From Bryopsis sp. KO-2023 (Eukaryota; Chlorophyta; Ulvophyceae; Bryopsidales; Bryopsidaceae): a stretch of 64,000 nucleotides of DNA. The DNA lies in assembly GCA_030272585.1 (NCBI GenBank), contig BSYQ01000003.1:6758001-6822000 (forward strand). Direction: 5' to 3'. Positions within the stretch are counted from its first letter, which is position 1. Each line of letters starts with the position of its first letter. The notes beneath the pieces were generated by a model that saw nothing but the letters and a program-made list of their open reading frames with translations, was not told the origin of the DNA and did not search any database. This document shows, piece after piece, positions 49,368-60,189 of the stretch. Both the position numbers and the translations under genes were made by a program.

Positions 49368-50846
49368 ACAGCGTAAAGACAGCGAGCGCAAATCAACTAA
49401 TGTTTTGAAAAATCTCTTTTTGTTCTGTTTTTTTTCTTTTCTTTTTTTTTTATAATTAGTTTGCTACAATTTGGGGAAAAGGAAAGTGTTGAAAGGGTAT
49501 CGAGCCACTTTTTTTCTGTGGATTCGAGTGTCATTATGTGTTTGAGATTTGATTAGGGAAAGGGTGTAAAAAAATTTGAAGGTAAAAAAAAAAGAAAAAA
49601 AAAAGCTTGGAAGGAAAGATGGATCTCTCAAAAAAAAAGAAAAAGAAAAAGTGTTTTTTTTTTCAACGAGAGAACAATTTTTTTTGCGTTTTTCTATATC
49701 GGTGGAAAAAAGAGAAGGAAAAAAGGGTGCTTAACCTAGAAAAGAAAAACAAAAAAGAAAAGCCGAACAAAAGAAAATTTGAGCGGAAGGGGGGGGAGCA
49801 ACAAAAAGAGGGAAATTTAATTGAACCAAAAAAAAAAAAAAATCAAAAACTGCAACTGCAACTGAGAGGAGAAAAAAAGAGAAGCGTATAGAAACCTTAT
49901 GAGGCAAGAATTTTTGGAAGTGGCTGAATTGAGATTGCTAAGAATCAGTTGACTAATTGTGTTTTCTGGATAAATGGCTAGATAGGTGGGTGTTTAGGGC
50001 AAAACCCAGGCTAGCAGACATAAAAATATAATGTATCAGGAATATTCCGTTGGGAGGGAGGGAGGGAGGGGGGTTGGGGGGATAAGGGGAAAAAGCTACT
50101 GTGCTTAATGGGAATGAGCTAGGGTAGCTTGAGGAATTGTCTTTGGGTTTTTTAATTGGACGGAGGTAGTCTTACAGCTTCAGTCAGTAGCGAGGGGTAA
50201 TGAACGATTTTGTACATACAAGTGGCGAAGGTCAAGTCGGAGGATTAAAAATTGGTGCTGTTGTAATTTGCTGTTCTTGGCGGCATGGTGTCCTGGAAAC
50301 ACCAATGTTCTTGTATTTTTTGCTTAATTTTTCTTGCATTTTTGTCAGGTGGTGGTGAGTGTATGTAGAAGAGTGTTTTAACACATGAACACTATTCTTG
50401 ATTCTTTTTTTGTAAATATGGGAAAAAAAAGTTGATCGCTATTCTGAGCAGTGCCGAATTAATTTGGAAAGGATCCAAGATTTATTTTTTTCCTCAGAAC
50501 AACCTGTTGGCAGGTTGGGTTATCTACTTTCTGTCATTGTCAGCCCGTTTTGAACATACAACCGGGAAGTGAAATTTAACTTTTTAAATAGACAGCTGTT
50601 TAGTGTCAGACTGTGGAAATGGGGTCGAATGAGTTGGCCAAGATCAGACGGGAAGAAAGTGGTAATTTTTGCTTGATACAGAAAAGTTGTGGCTGCAGAA
50701 GAAAATAAGTACATAAATAAATAAAAACCCTCTGTTCAGTACAAATATTAGTTGCTGTCCAAGTGAGCTGAGGTTCGAGCTTGGTCCAAGCTGTGATCAT
50801 CTCTGTTGGTTGTGGGAGCCAGGTCCACTGTTCACACCGTGTTCAT
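49368..50846. other. gene-poor G/A/T-rich 3' flank
   Basis: Starts with A and T runs and contains a G-rich block near 50056-50084. The right part is the 3' flank of the minus-strand NTF2-like gene. No exon supported. Confidence 0.45.
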
Positions 50847-51522
50847 TCAAAAGTCTCCTTTCAACATTTTCCATTTTCCGTCCTCCATTTTCAAAATGAT
50901 CTGTATCTCTCCTCCCAGCGGTGCCCCTTCTTCATATCCGGCTACTTTGCCGTACTTTGGCTGAAAGGCCAGCGTCGTGGTTGGGTCCGCACCCCTCATC
51001 CCTGTGCTGACCTCCCGTGTAAACTCATACTGGACCTGGTATTTATTAACTCGATTTCGCCCTTCATACCTGCCCAGTGATTGCGAACGTACACTGTTAT
51101 TCAATCAACTTCTTTTTGGAGATACGTTCATTGTTCAGCGTCATCGGTTGCATGTCTTAAGACACTGATAGCTCCAAGCTCGGAGGGATGGGGAAAAAAT
51201 TGGTCAGCCCAACAAAACTCCAACTCACCAGTTGCAGGTTTTGAAGGGGCCTGGCAGTTTAGTTGAGGGTGTGGACTTCAGCTCTGTGTGAAGAGTGGAA
51301 ATCCACAGATCCAGGTCCCCATCTTTGCATGCGTTGAAATACTGCCGAACAAGCAAGCTCAATTGTGTTCCAAGTCACGAAAGTGAGTAAGCATTGTACA
51401 GTATATAGTTCGAGCACGTGTTCTGATACCTTCGTGCAGAGCTCTTTTGCTGATGAAAGACATGCTTCGTTAGCTACTTTGGCATCGTTTTGGTTTGCAT
51501 TTGCATCCACGTTTGCAGACAT
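50847..51522 (-). CDS. NTF2-like (SnoaL/DUF4878-type) fold protein
   Basis: Exons 51522-51430, 51341-51229, 51069-50847 join in phase, 142 aa. Features of the NTF2-like fold are a first helix followed by YFNACKDGDLDLWISTL, a linker, then strands including KYQVQYEFTREVSTG and a last strand pair ending GGEIQIILKMEDGKWKMLK, the usual closing signature. No catalytic residues can be named. The start (MSANVDANANQNDAKVANE) has no signal peptide, so a soluble cytosolic protein is inferred. Donors are GTATCA and GTGAGT. It is divergent from the leucine-rich-repeat gene, 349 bp apart. Confidence 0.75.
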
Positions 51523-51871
51523 GAGAAATCCAACCGTCCGCGTTTATAGATTCGACGGGGTTTCTCAAACCAGCCACAGAAGCGCACTTTGTCTTGAGAT
51601 CCGCAGTGAACAGGAATCACAGGGGTTGCACTGGATGATTTGGCTTGAGTCCAGTTTTACATTATATTTTATGAATGCTGCCGAAGTGGGACTTTAACCG
51701 TTGTCCAGGCGGCTGATCCAAAGATCACCATACAGGGCTGTATGTACCCAGCCTTGTTTTTCTTGCAAGGAGCTTCTTTCAGCGGAGATTCTTCAACTCC
51801 GGTCAATACAGTCAATCTCTGTGTTTGCCAATTGAGGCATCACAGTCTCTGCGGTTTCCCCATTCGATTTG

Positions 51872-54800
51872 ATGTCTAGCAAAAAAGGAGGCAAGAAAGC
51901 TCCCAGTTCTAAGAAACGTAAGCGAGCTCCACTGAAACACCACTTCATAGATCAACCTATTGTTCCATTCTGATGCAACTCAGCCCCTGTGACAATGCTT
52001 TGTCGAGTGCACTCGACAAAACATTGCCACACATGTGGGAGGAAAATTCTTTCGTTGAAAGTCGTCAAGAATGCTCTGTACAAGTCTATATTCGACCTTA
52101 AAGCGTTCTCAACGAGGACGGAGCCCAACCTCAGTCGCCAATAAAACACCATGATGAGAAAATGGTTTTTGCAGTATGTTTAAGCTTTGTGTGCATAGTT
52201 GAGGGGGCATGGCGGCTGAGGGCGCTGAGCGCCATTTTTAAGGCGTCGTGTTTGGAACACGATGTACCGCTCGACAAGCGGATGCTGGAACAAATCGACG
52301 AGCTTGCCACAGAATTCAAACCTCTCAACAAGGTTGAGACGTTTGTCAACGATATGGCACGGGGCGATGCCGAAACAAATCGAAACGTTGGAGCAAAAAC
52401 AGACCCTTGTGCTGAGCTCGCGATCATTTCGATTTTCCATTCTAACATCAACTGTTGAGTATATATGTATCTATATGTATATGTCAATATATCCTTGCAC
52501 GGAGAGCTTTTCCTGATCTTTGTGGGATTGCGTTTGTTCAGCTTTGTTTCCAAGGAGCAGACATAACCAACGGCTTTGCCAGAGTGTTGAGCGATTGCAT
52601 GGCAGGATACCCTGACATCAAAAATCTATGCTTCTGGGGATGTGCAATTGGTGCTGAGGTGAGGGAGATTCATCGACCGCTACACCCAAAAATTCAACAG
52701 AAAGTCGACCAACAGGGCAATCACTGTTGGAGTAGCAAGTGCTGATACCACTCATTTCACTCATTTCATTTCACTTCATCCACTCCACCAGTTTTCCAAA
52801 AGGATCCTCAAAAACGAATATGCTCACAGCTATATCTATTGACAAAACTCATGGGGAATTCTAAAAACAGAAAATCCAAAAGTGACCTAGGTGAACTCAT
52901 AAAGTTTCAAAGTTTAAGCAACTAAGTTTCAATTTGGGGTTGAATCTGACAAGGAACGTTTCCTTTTGTTTGTCAAAATATTTTTCTCAGTCAGGGCTTG
53001 ACAGCAATTTCTGATCTTCTGAGAGCATCCTCAAACAAGTATTGGCAAGGAAGCAAACTCAAGCTCATCGAAATCACCCATGACATGCTGGGCTTCCAGC
53101 CTGAACTGTGGTAAGTTCCATTTTACTATTTGTTCTGGTAACAGCCCCAGCCATTCAACTCAAAAAAAGTAAACACTGACAACACAAAGAACACCCACTT
53201 TCTTTTCCAACTGTGCCTCCCCCACTTTGCTCAAAAATAGCATCAAAAACCCTTACAATAATGCAACATAAATTCTCGGAAGGCTGATGACTGTTGAAAA
53301 TAGGAGAGAAAATTCACCTATTTCTGTTGATTCGATTCATATATGGTAAATCCCATCAAAGGAAGCTAAATGCCAACCTAATATTCTGAACAAAAAAGCC
53401 TACTGGAGATTTGTTTCGATTGGGTGCTTTTTCAAGGCATGGGGTGAATCTTTGCCTCCACCACCTTTTTTCTTTCTGGAATCCTCCAGACGGACCAGGG
53501 CGGTTAATCACACGATTTCGTGTTCAGACTCCCCGTTCAAAGAATCGATCTTCTGTAGCACCACCGCTGGGTTTCCCATGAATATGCTGGTTGGCGTTTC
53601 GTTATCCACCATGTGGCCGTTCGGTGTCGATTCTTGCACAGCATCCAACTCATTGAGCGGCTCCCTCTGCTTCATGCTAACGACCCCTTCGAGCGTCAAA
53701 ACTCGCACCATCGCTTCCCTCTTCGATAGGTTTTCGCTCAGTCTTGGAGGTATTCTTCCCGGTACCGGTCGACGCCGGTGCATTGCTCGTTGAGCGTTTG
53801 CCGCCTCTTTCATGGATGTATCCAGCCATCGAATCGCCCTGCAAATCCCCACGACGACAAGGAAGCCGGCAATGCACAACGCTGCGTAGGCGCCAGAACT
53901 CACGCCCTCGATCGTCATCTACGTGTTAAACAAATGCTTGCATTCAAAAGAGAAGCTTTCCGTTGCGGTTTCGCCAACCTCTCTCCCGCACAAACGTAAA
54001 AACAAGCCATGAGTTACCAGTCACATCATCAGACGCCGATGCCCACATCAAATCAACCCCCCCACCCCCCCCCCGCCCCAAATCAATTACCACAGTGAAG
54101 CAGGTCTTTCTTGCCGTTTCGGTGAAGTAAACGAAACCCTCAGGCTCCTCAGGCAACATGTAATCATTGATTGATTGAAACGAAATGTGTTGCCAGGAAG
54201 GAACGCCACGCCGCAATGGTTGAGGGAGCAACGGGGCTAGTTACCTCCAACCATGGACTTCAAATGCCCAGCTGGGTGATGGGAACAGCCCCTGCACTGT
54301 CCGAGCCTCTGGCGGATAAACACACGGCGGTTCACCACCAAGAGCGTCAGTCGTCAGGGACTGTCCCTGACGGCGATCTCGCCTTCGGGATGAAGGCGTT
54401 GAGGTCGTTTGCGTTGGCGATCGGGATTCAAGGCAGCACTTTGTCCGTGTTGGTGCTTGATCACAATAACCTTGGCGACGCTGGTGTAGAAGTTCTGGCG
54501 GCTGGTCTCGAGAGGTAGCCACCAGTTTTCAATGAAAAACCTTCAACGCTCGCACAAGCCGCAGGTGTGACAAGTTCTGAGTCGGACCAACTCAAAACCA
54601 GTGGTGTTGATCAGGGCTGCGTCCCTGAAATCTGTGAGTTTGGCGTATTGTGGTATTGGCCCTGCTGGGGCGTTAAGAATCGCTGCCACGATGACGGGAG
54701 GTCAGGCTCCCAAATATGAAGCCTTGAATCTTCAAGGCAATCCACTCGGGGGAAAGGGTCTTGAAAATCTGTGCGAAGGTAATTCGCTTCAATCTGTGGA

Positions 54801-55371
54801 TGACTCTCTCCCATGCCTCCAGGAATGTTGAGCGTGTGTGTGTTGCGACCAGGGGTGAAGCTCTGCCCCTCCCTCAAATCGTTGAATTTGTCGAGCATTG
54901 GCGTTACTGATGCAGAGAAGGCAGGTGTAGAAGCGCTCGTGAAGGCGTTGGCTGTTAACGCCTCCATCATCGATGTGGATTTCAGTTCAAACGACATAGG
55001 TGCGTCTTGGAACCTAACCTCCTTCCAACTGTATATTCTACACCCCTTGATTTATGCCCACAACTTCCCCATGATTTCATGTGAAAAAACAAAAGCCAGA
55101 AGTATTGGAATCATAAAGACTTTGATGAGGCAGTGTCGTGGGTTTTCAGAAGCATTGTTTTGACAGAAGAATAACCAAAACCTTGTGGAAAAAAGGTGAT
55201 AGGGGGTGCGATCTATTTGTCCCATTGCTAGCTGTGGCAAAACATATCAAGGTTCTCCGACTGACCCCACGAGTCAGCAGGTCTCTGGGAAAAGATATTT
55301 ATGACAGCGTGAAACTCAACTCGGCCAAAAAAAGCACAGGCAAAAAGGGGACCAAGAAAAAAAAGAAGTGA
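51872..55371 (+). CDS. leucine-rich-repeat (RNI-type) protein with lysine-rich ends
   Basis: Exons: 51872-51917, 52175-52332, 52542-52658, 52995-53110, 54197-54514, 54615-54778, 54853-54999, 55196-55371; all junctions in phase, 413 aa. It starts MSSKKGGKKAPSSKK and ends KKSTGKKGTKKKKK. Repeats of the ribonuclease-inhibitor type are visible: LSVLVLDHNNLGDAGVEVLA, LKSVSLAYCGIGPAGALRI, YEALNLQGNPLGGKGLENL, LKSLNLSSIGVTDAEKAG, IDVDFSSNDIGDRGC. These build protein-binding arcs, often in flagellar or cytoskeletal proteins (inference). The donor at 52333 (GTTGAG) is weak; an alternative further on exists. The fourth intron (53111-54196) holds an opposite-strand gene. The tiny first exon was chosen because it is the only ATG exon whose phase fits the acceptor at 52175. 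Confidence 0.78.
53508..53918 (-). CDS. small single-pass membrane protein nested in an LRR-gene intron
   Basis: An intronless 136-aa frame with an ATG start, lying wholly inside the 53111-54196 intron of the plus-strand LRR gene. Near the N-terminus (residues about 7-27) a hydrophobic segment (GAYAALCIAGFLVVVGICRA) is followed by basic residues (RAIRW, HRRRPVPGRIPP), so it would sit with its C-terminus in the cytosol by the positive-inside rule. The rest is hydrophilic with no motif known to me. Its composition is protein-like, unlike the surrounding AT-rich intron, which supports it; no homologue was checked. Confidence 0.5.
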   Translation of the reverse strand: MTIEGVSSGAYAALCIAGFLVVVGICRAIRWLDTSMKEAANAQRAMHRRRPVPGRIPPRLSENLSKREAMVRVLTLEGVVSMKQREPLNELDAVQESTPNGHMVDNETPTSIFMGNPAVVLQKIDSLNGESEHEIV

Positions 55372-58300
55372 ATTGAGGTGTTCGATTGGCTGTGCAAGAC
55401 AGTTCTTGGGAGAAATTTCCTCAAAAATAATTCTTTAAAAAAATTCAAAATTCAAAACCACAATTGTGCTTTCCACCAAAGAAAACCCCCTCTAAATCAC
55501 AACAGCTAATTCTCATCCTATCTGTTGAATGTTTTTTTTTTTGCAGTTGGCCTGCACCAGCCACTGTCCCCACCTTCTTACTTGATTTTTTTTGTTTTTT
55601 CACCTGCCTCCAATTTCTTCCTAAAAATAAAAAACAGAAAACTAAAGCCCTTTCACTCCCCAGTTCCAGAAATCATTCTCTGGAAGGGGGATATCGTAAG
55701 TCAAAATTTGCCCCTTAAAAAACCGAGACAACAAAATCTTGGAAGGGCTCCCAAAACCGAAACATATTTCAAAGCATCATCAAAACTGTTGGGTGAATTT
55801 TTGAAAATCAGAGATTGATTGACCAAAAGAAAAAAAGAAAGAATAAAACCCAACCCTTTCGATGCCAGGAGAAAAAGAAAAACGAGCTTACTTGAGCACT
55901 TCTTTTTCTCCCCCAGCACCGCTTTTTTCTTTTCGATAGTCTTTAGACATGCAAATATCCACCGTTCAAAAACATATATCACATTTGTTTCGCACTAGAA
56001 GGCTTTCTTGAATCTGAGATGACTGTTGGGCCACCTCTTCTCTCTTTATCCTCCCAGGGCTACCCAGTGTACAAACTAAACAACAAACAATTCTCATACC
56101 CATATTCTTAATGGACCATCGACGAATGCTAATCTATCTCTTCTTGATCGACCCCCTCCACACATACACACACACTGACTGGATTTCGACCCGAAAACGA
56201 TATAATTTTTTTCTTTTTTGGGACTTTTTTTTCTTTTTTTGAATCCAAGTGGGCCATCTTCATGAACTCCCTGCACAAAAGATCACATTTGCTTGCTCCC
56301 TGCTAGAAATTCCTGCCACCCCAGCCCCCCTTTCAATTTTTTTTCTCTCTCAAGCTGCAGGAAGGGGAAAGTCGTCATCAATTTCAATGAGGAGGGGGGG
56401 GGGGGTTGAAGAGTTCCGAAGGAGAGTAATATTTATGGTTTTTATGGGGGAAAGGGGGGTGGCTTGAGGGTGGGTAGATGGAAAATGACAACACAAAAGA
56501 TAAAACCAGAGTGGTCAAATTACACGACCAGTTACTCCGCAATCCATAAAGAAAAACATAAATTTTCTTGTTTGATTTTCTCTCTCTTTTTCCTGCCCCT
56601 CATGTTCGAATTCTTTCTTCCCTTGGGTGAATATGAAACTCGTCCTTCTCACAAACATTCCCCTCAAATATGTTTTGGAAAAAAAACGGAAAAAGAAACA
56701 CTCGAATGGTAGGATACGATATTCCACCCATTTATCTTATCTTATCTTTTATGCTCTTTGCAAATTGAAAAGAAAAAAACAAGATATTGCCCCCGGAAAA
56801 AAACAAAAACAAAAAATGAAGTCTTTTGTTTCTACAAGAGATCGAACGGAGGATTTCCCCCGGAGACCATTACAAATAAGGCTAGCTGCTTTCTTTGCTA
56901 AAGGCTCACCGATTTTTTTTTTTTTTCACCAAATTCTTTACACTCTACATACGCACATGTGTATATATGTTGATCGATATGTGTATATATATCTTTTCTA
57001 ATGGATTGTACAATAAAAAAAAACGGACTACAACTACCTCTAGAAAAGCGAAAACTGGGAGGGGGTTGGAAAAAAAAAACATGCATAAATACGACACATG
57101 TGTTGCTGTTTTTTTTTTTTCATGTTCATCCCGCCCCCCTTGGCCCCTCTAATCCCTGAAAATAAAAGAAAAAAAACCCATAGGTACAGCGAAGTTTTCA
57201 CTTCAAGCCGCTCCTTCGTGTGAGAGACTGGGTGAAAACGCTGTGCTCCTCCACTGAATCCTTTTTTTCTGGTCGATTTTATTCCGAAAAAACAGAAACA
57301 AAGCCAACCAACAACCAGCCCCTCTTTTTGCTGTCAAAACGCCCCCACTTTCCTCTTCCTCCCTACTTCACATTCCTGCATGTGGGACCATGTGTGAAAA
57401 ATCCACCACGAAATCAGCTGGCAAAAAGTACATTCCCCTTGCACACCATTCTTCTATATAAGAGTGCTAGAAAAACACACAAACACACACCAGCTGTGTT
57501 TAGCTTAAGTTTTTCTCTCCACAACCTCAAAAATGCTAACCCCCTCTTTTCCTTTTTTTTTTTCTCTCCCTCCCTCCCTCTTTTTTCCCACAGAATCACT
57601 CGACCTGTTTGCAGAATTCTTTCTTCAAAAGAACTTCAGCAAGGGGGAAAAAAGAGGGAGGGATTTAAATTAAAAAAAACGAAAAAAAACACACACGAAA
57701 AACCCCATTCCATCTGGTTACCCGTATGAGAAACAAAAAAAAAAAAGAAAAAGAAAAAAGATGCAATCAATCTGATATCAAAATTCCATTTGTTTTTTTA
57801 ATACTATATTATACTTTTTCTCCCCTTTTCTTGCGTTTTTTTATCTTCCTGAAATTGTCACACTATTCCCACAATACTTACACAAATTACACTTTTCTGA
57901 AAAACCTCTCCATCAATTCCTTTTTTTTTCCCTTCCCCTCCTCCTCCTCTTCTTCTTCCTCTCCTTCTTGTTTTTTTTTCTTTTTGAATGCCACGATATC
58001 ACCACAGGAAAAAGCTGACAAGATAAAAAAAAAAAACAGAAAGCAAAAGAACACGTGTGCCTACCTGTGACGAAAAAAACCCGAGAAAAAAAAAAAAGAA
58101 GAAAAAAGAAACACAAATTTCGCACCCTTTGTTCTGTTTTCTTCCCAAACACCGAACCCTTTCCCTTTCCCCTCCCATTGACCCCGCTGCTTCATTTTTT
58201 TTCACAGCCCCTTCTTTTTTCCCCCCTCCCCCTTTCATCAACCCAATCTCGCCTTAGCTAAAAAAAATATAAACTCACGTATCAACTCAAAGCGCCCAGG

Positions 58301-58419
58301 AAATAACCCAGACATGATTTTCATAAAACCTCCTTTTTTTCTCGTTTTTTTAAAACTCTTTTTTTTTTTTAATGGGAGTCCTCTCTTTTGTTTTGTTTTT
58401 TTTCGCTCGTCCCACCCCA
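55372..58419. other. homopolymer-rich gene-poor region
   Basis: 3 kb between the convergent ends of the LRR and armadillo genes. From about 55.44 kb it is C-, A- and T-rich on the plus strand and poor in G (G-rich on the sense strand of the minus gene), with one G-rich exception near 56390-56460. Open frames here translate low-complexity sequence. Confidence 0.5.
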
Positions 58420-60189
58420 TCAGCAATTATAAGCTTCAGGAACAGACAGTGTAATATCGGTTGACCCCACAGTGACATTGTTCGATAAAACTCGAAGCAA
58501 TTCCAGAGCAGCCACCGCCAACTCATCATCGTTGGTTTCTTGAGCCCTCCACAAAGCTTCCGTCAAACCTTTCACTTTCGCCACCCTCTCGGCCGTAGCT
58601 TTGTCCTTGGACAGACATGCGAGCGCCTCCACCATCGCAGCTTTGCACCTTTCCGGCCCGTTTTTCATTTGCAACAGAATATCAGTGACGATCGACAACT
58701 TGAGAAATTTCACCCTGAATTTTTCCACCTGGGCGATTTGCGACACCAACCGAGCCGTCCCTGCCTGACGTGGAATATCCTTATCGAACAACGAACTACG
58801 GAGCTTTTTCATCACATCGTTGGGCAGATTTTTCAACCTCGGAGCTACCTCCGTCAACAGTTTCAGACCCCCCTTCCCCAAATCCTCATCTGGGTAGCAT
58901 AATGCCAGATATATCAAATACTCCCCCACTCTTGCTGGCACCGATTTTCGCTGCCCGAATTCCGCTTGCACCGCCAAGAACACCTCCGGACTGACGCAGA
59001 GCTGAGACAGACATATGATCGCTGCGATGTACACAGATTTGTTCCTGTTGTACAGCCCGTCGATGATCAAATGGAGCAGCCCAGACTTCACCAACTTCCA
59101 TCGATGGTGAGTGGAAAGCGTGAAAGGAAACAGGGACCGGAACGCCGTAATCTTGATTTCTTTTTTCCTGGAGGTCAGCAACCCAGGCAGTCTGTGGAGG
59201 AAATAGCCGTCGTGAATCAGCCTCTCCCTGAGGTCCGGGTAAACACCCAAGTCCTCGATAACACCCAAACAGTCTAAATCTCTTTGCCTGGGCATCAAGT
59301 GGCTCCAGAATCGAACGGCACTATCCCCCATGACTTTCCTGGCCTCTTCCTTTTTGGCGAAAGACTTAAGACACCCCCTGCAAGAATTCCTCAACCCCGC
59401 GTCCTTGTCACGCACAGACCGTACGATGTAAGGCACCAGCAGCCTGAACTCCACTTTGTCCAGAAGCTCGTCGGCGTGGATGACTTGGTACAGCGTTGTC
59501 ACCCCCGCTTTTCTCAGCTGACTCTCGAAAATCCTCAAATGGAGGTGAGTGGCGTTGTTCCCGGCCGGTGGGTTATCCAACACGTTTTGAAACCTTTCTG
59601 GCAAGGGTCGTCGAATCAGATTCGTTAGCTGTTTCAGGAAGGCAGGCTCCGCTTTCACCACTCCTTGGAGCTTCACTTCCATGCTGCTCTCCGTGGCCAA
59701 CAGCGCCAAGAATAGGCAAGCGCGCAATCGACAGAAAAGGTCGTCCGCGGCAGTCAAAACGAAAACTTGCCTCAGAGCGGAATGCTCCAACGCATCAGCG
59801 CATTTGGGATGTCCATAGACGTCACATAGCACACACAGAGCGGCGGAAACCGCCGCAGGCGAGCCGCTATGCAACAATGAAACCAGCCCAGGCAAACTCC
59901 CTTGCTCCACCGATCGCAAACTGAAAGCGCGAGTGCCAGTGTTCCGCAGCGAAATCATTTCCAGCTCCATGGCCCCATCAATCCGCACGCTCACGTCGTC
60001 CGAACGAAGCATTTCGACATACTTCGGAACCGACCGCCACTTTCTGTAGAGCTTGTGGGCTTCGAGGATAATCTCGCACACCTTGTAGCTTGCCCAATAC
60101 TCCGTGAATCGAAAACGAATATAGGCTTGCCCGAAAGGAACCAACGACTCTATCAGACGCAGGCCCAGCGTATTATTCACGTGGGCCAT
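58420..60189 (-). CDS. intronless armadillo/HEAT-like helical repeat protein
   Basis: A single exon of 589 aa from ATG (MAHVNNTLGLRLIESL) to TGA at 58420. The whole length is helical-repeat-like, with armadillo-type units such as SLPGLVSLLHSGSPAAVSAALCVL, RLVSQIAQVEKF and AAMVEALACLSKDKATAERV (each interrupted here), and a C-terminal LAVAALELLRVLSNNVTVG. No catalytic or localisation motif seen, so a protein-binding scaffold is inferred. It is the longest uninterrupted reading frame in the window, in a region where comparable genes have 6-16 exons. Base use is more G+C-rich than the flanks. The gene may derive from a retrocopy or may simply be intron-free. Confidence 0.85.
   Translation of the reverse strand: MAHVNNTLGLRLIESLVPFGQAYIRFRFTEYWASYKVCEIILEAHKLYRKWRSVPKYVEMLRSDDVSVRIDGAMELEMISLRNTGTRAFSLRSVEQGSLPGLVSLLHSGSPAAVSAALCVLCDVYGHPKCADALEHSALRQVFVLTAADDLFCRLRACLFLALLATESSMEVKLQGVVKAEPAFLKQLTNLIRRPLPERFQNVLDNPPAGNNATHLHLRIFESQLRKAGVTTLYQVIHADELLDKVEFRLLVPYIVRSVRDKDAGLRNSCRGCLKSFAKKEEARKVMGDSAVRFWSHLMPRQRDLDCLGVIEDLGVYPDLRERLIHDGYFLHRLPGLLTSRKKEIKITAFRSLFPFTLSTHHRWKLVKSGLLHLIIDGLYNRNKSVYIAAIICLSQLCVSPEVFLAVQAEFGQRKSVPARVGEYLIYLALCYPDEDLGKGGLKLLTEVAPRLKNLPNDVMKKLRSSLFDKDIPRQAGTARLVSQIAQVEKFRVKFLKLSIVTDILLQMKNGPERCKAAMVEALACLSKDKATAERVAKVKGLTEALWRAQETNDDELAVAALELLRVLSNNVTVGSTDITLSVPEAYNC

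Noticed and set aside
54600..54614. Earlier acceptors for LRR exon 6 (54557 or 54594 region)
   Set aside because: They give in-frame stops or wrong phase; only the AG at 54614 keeps the repeat in frame.
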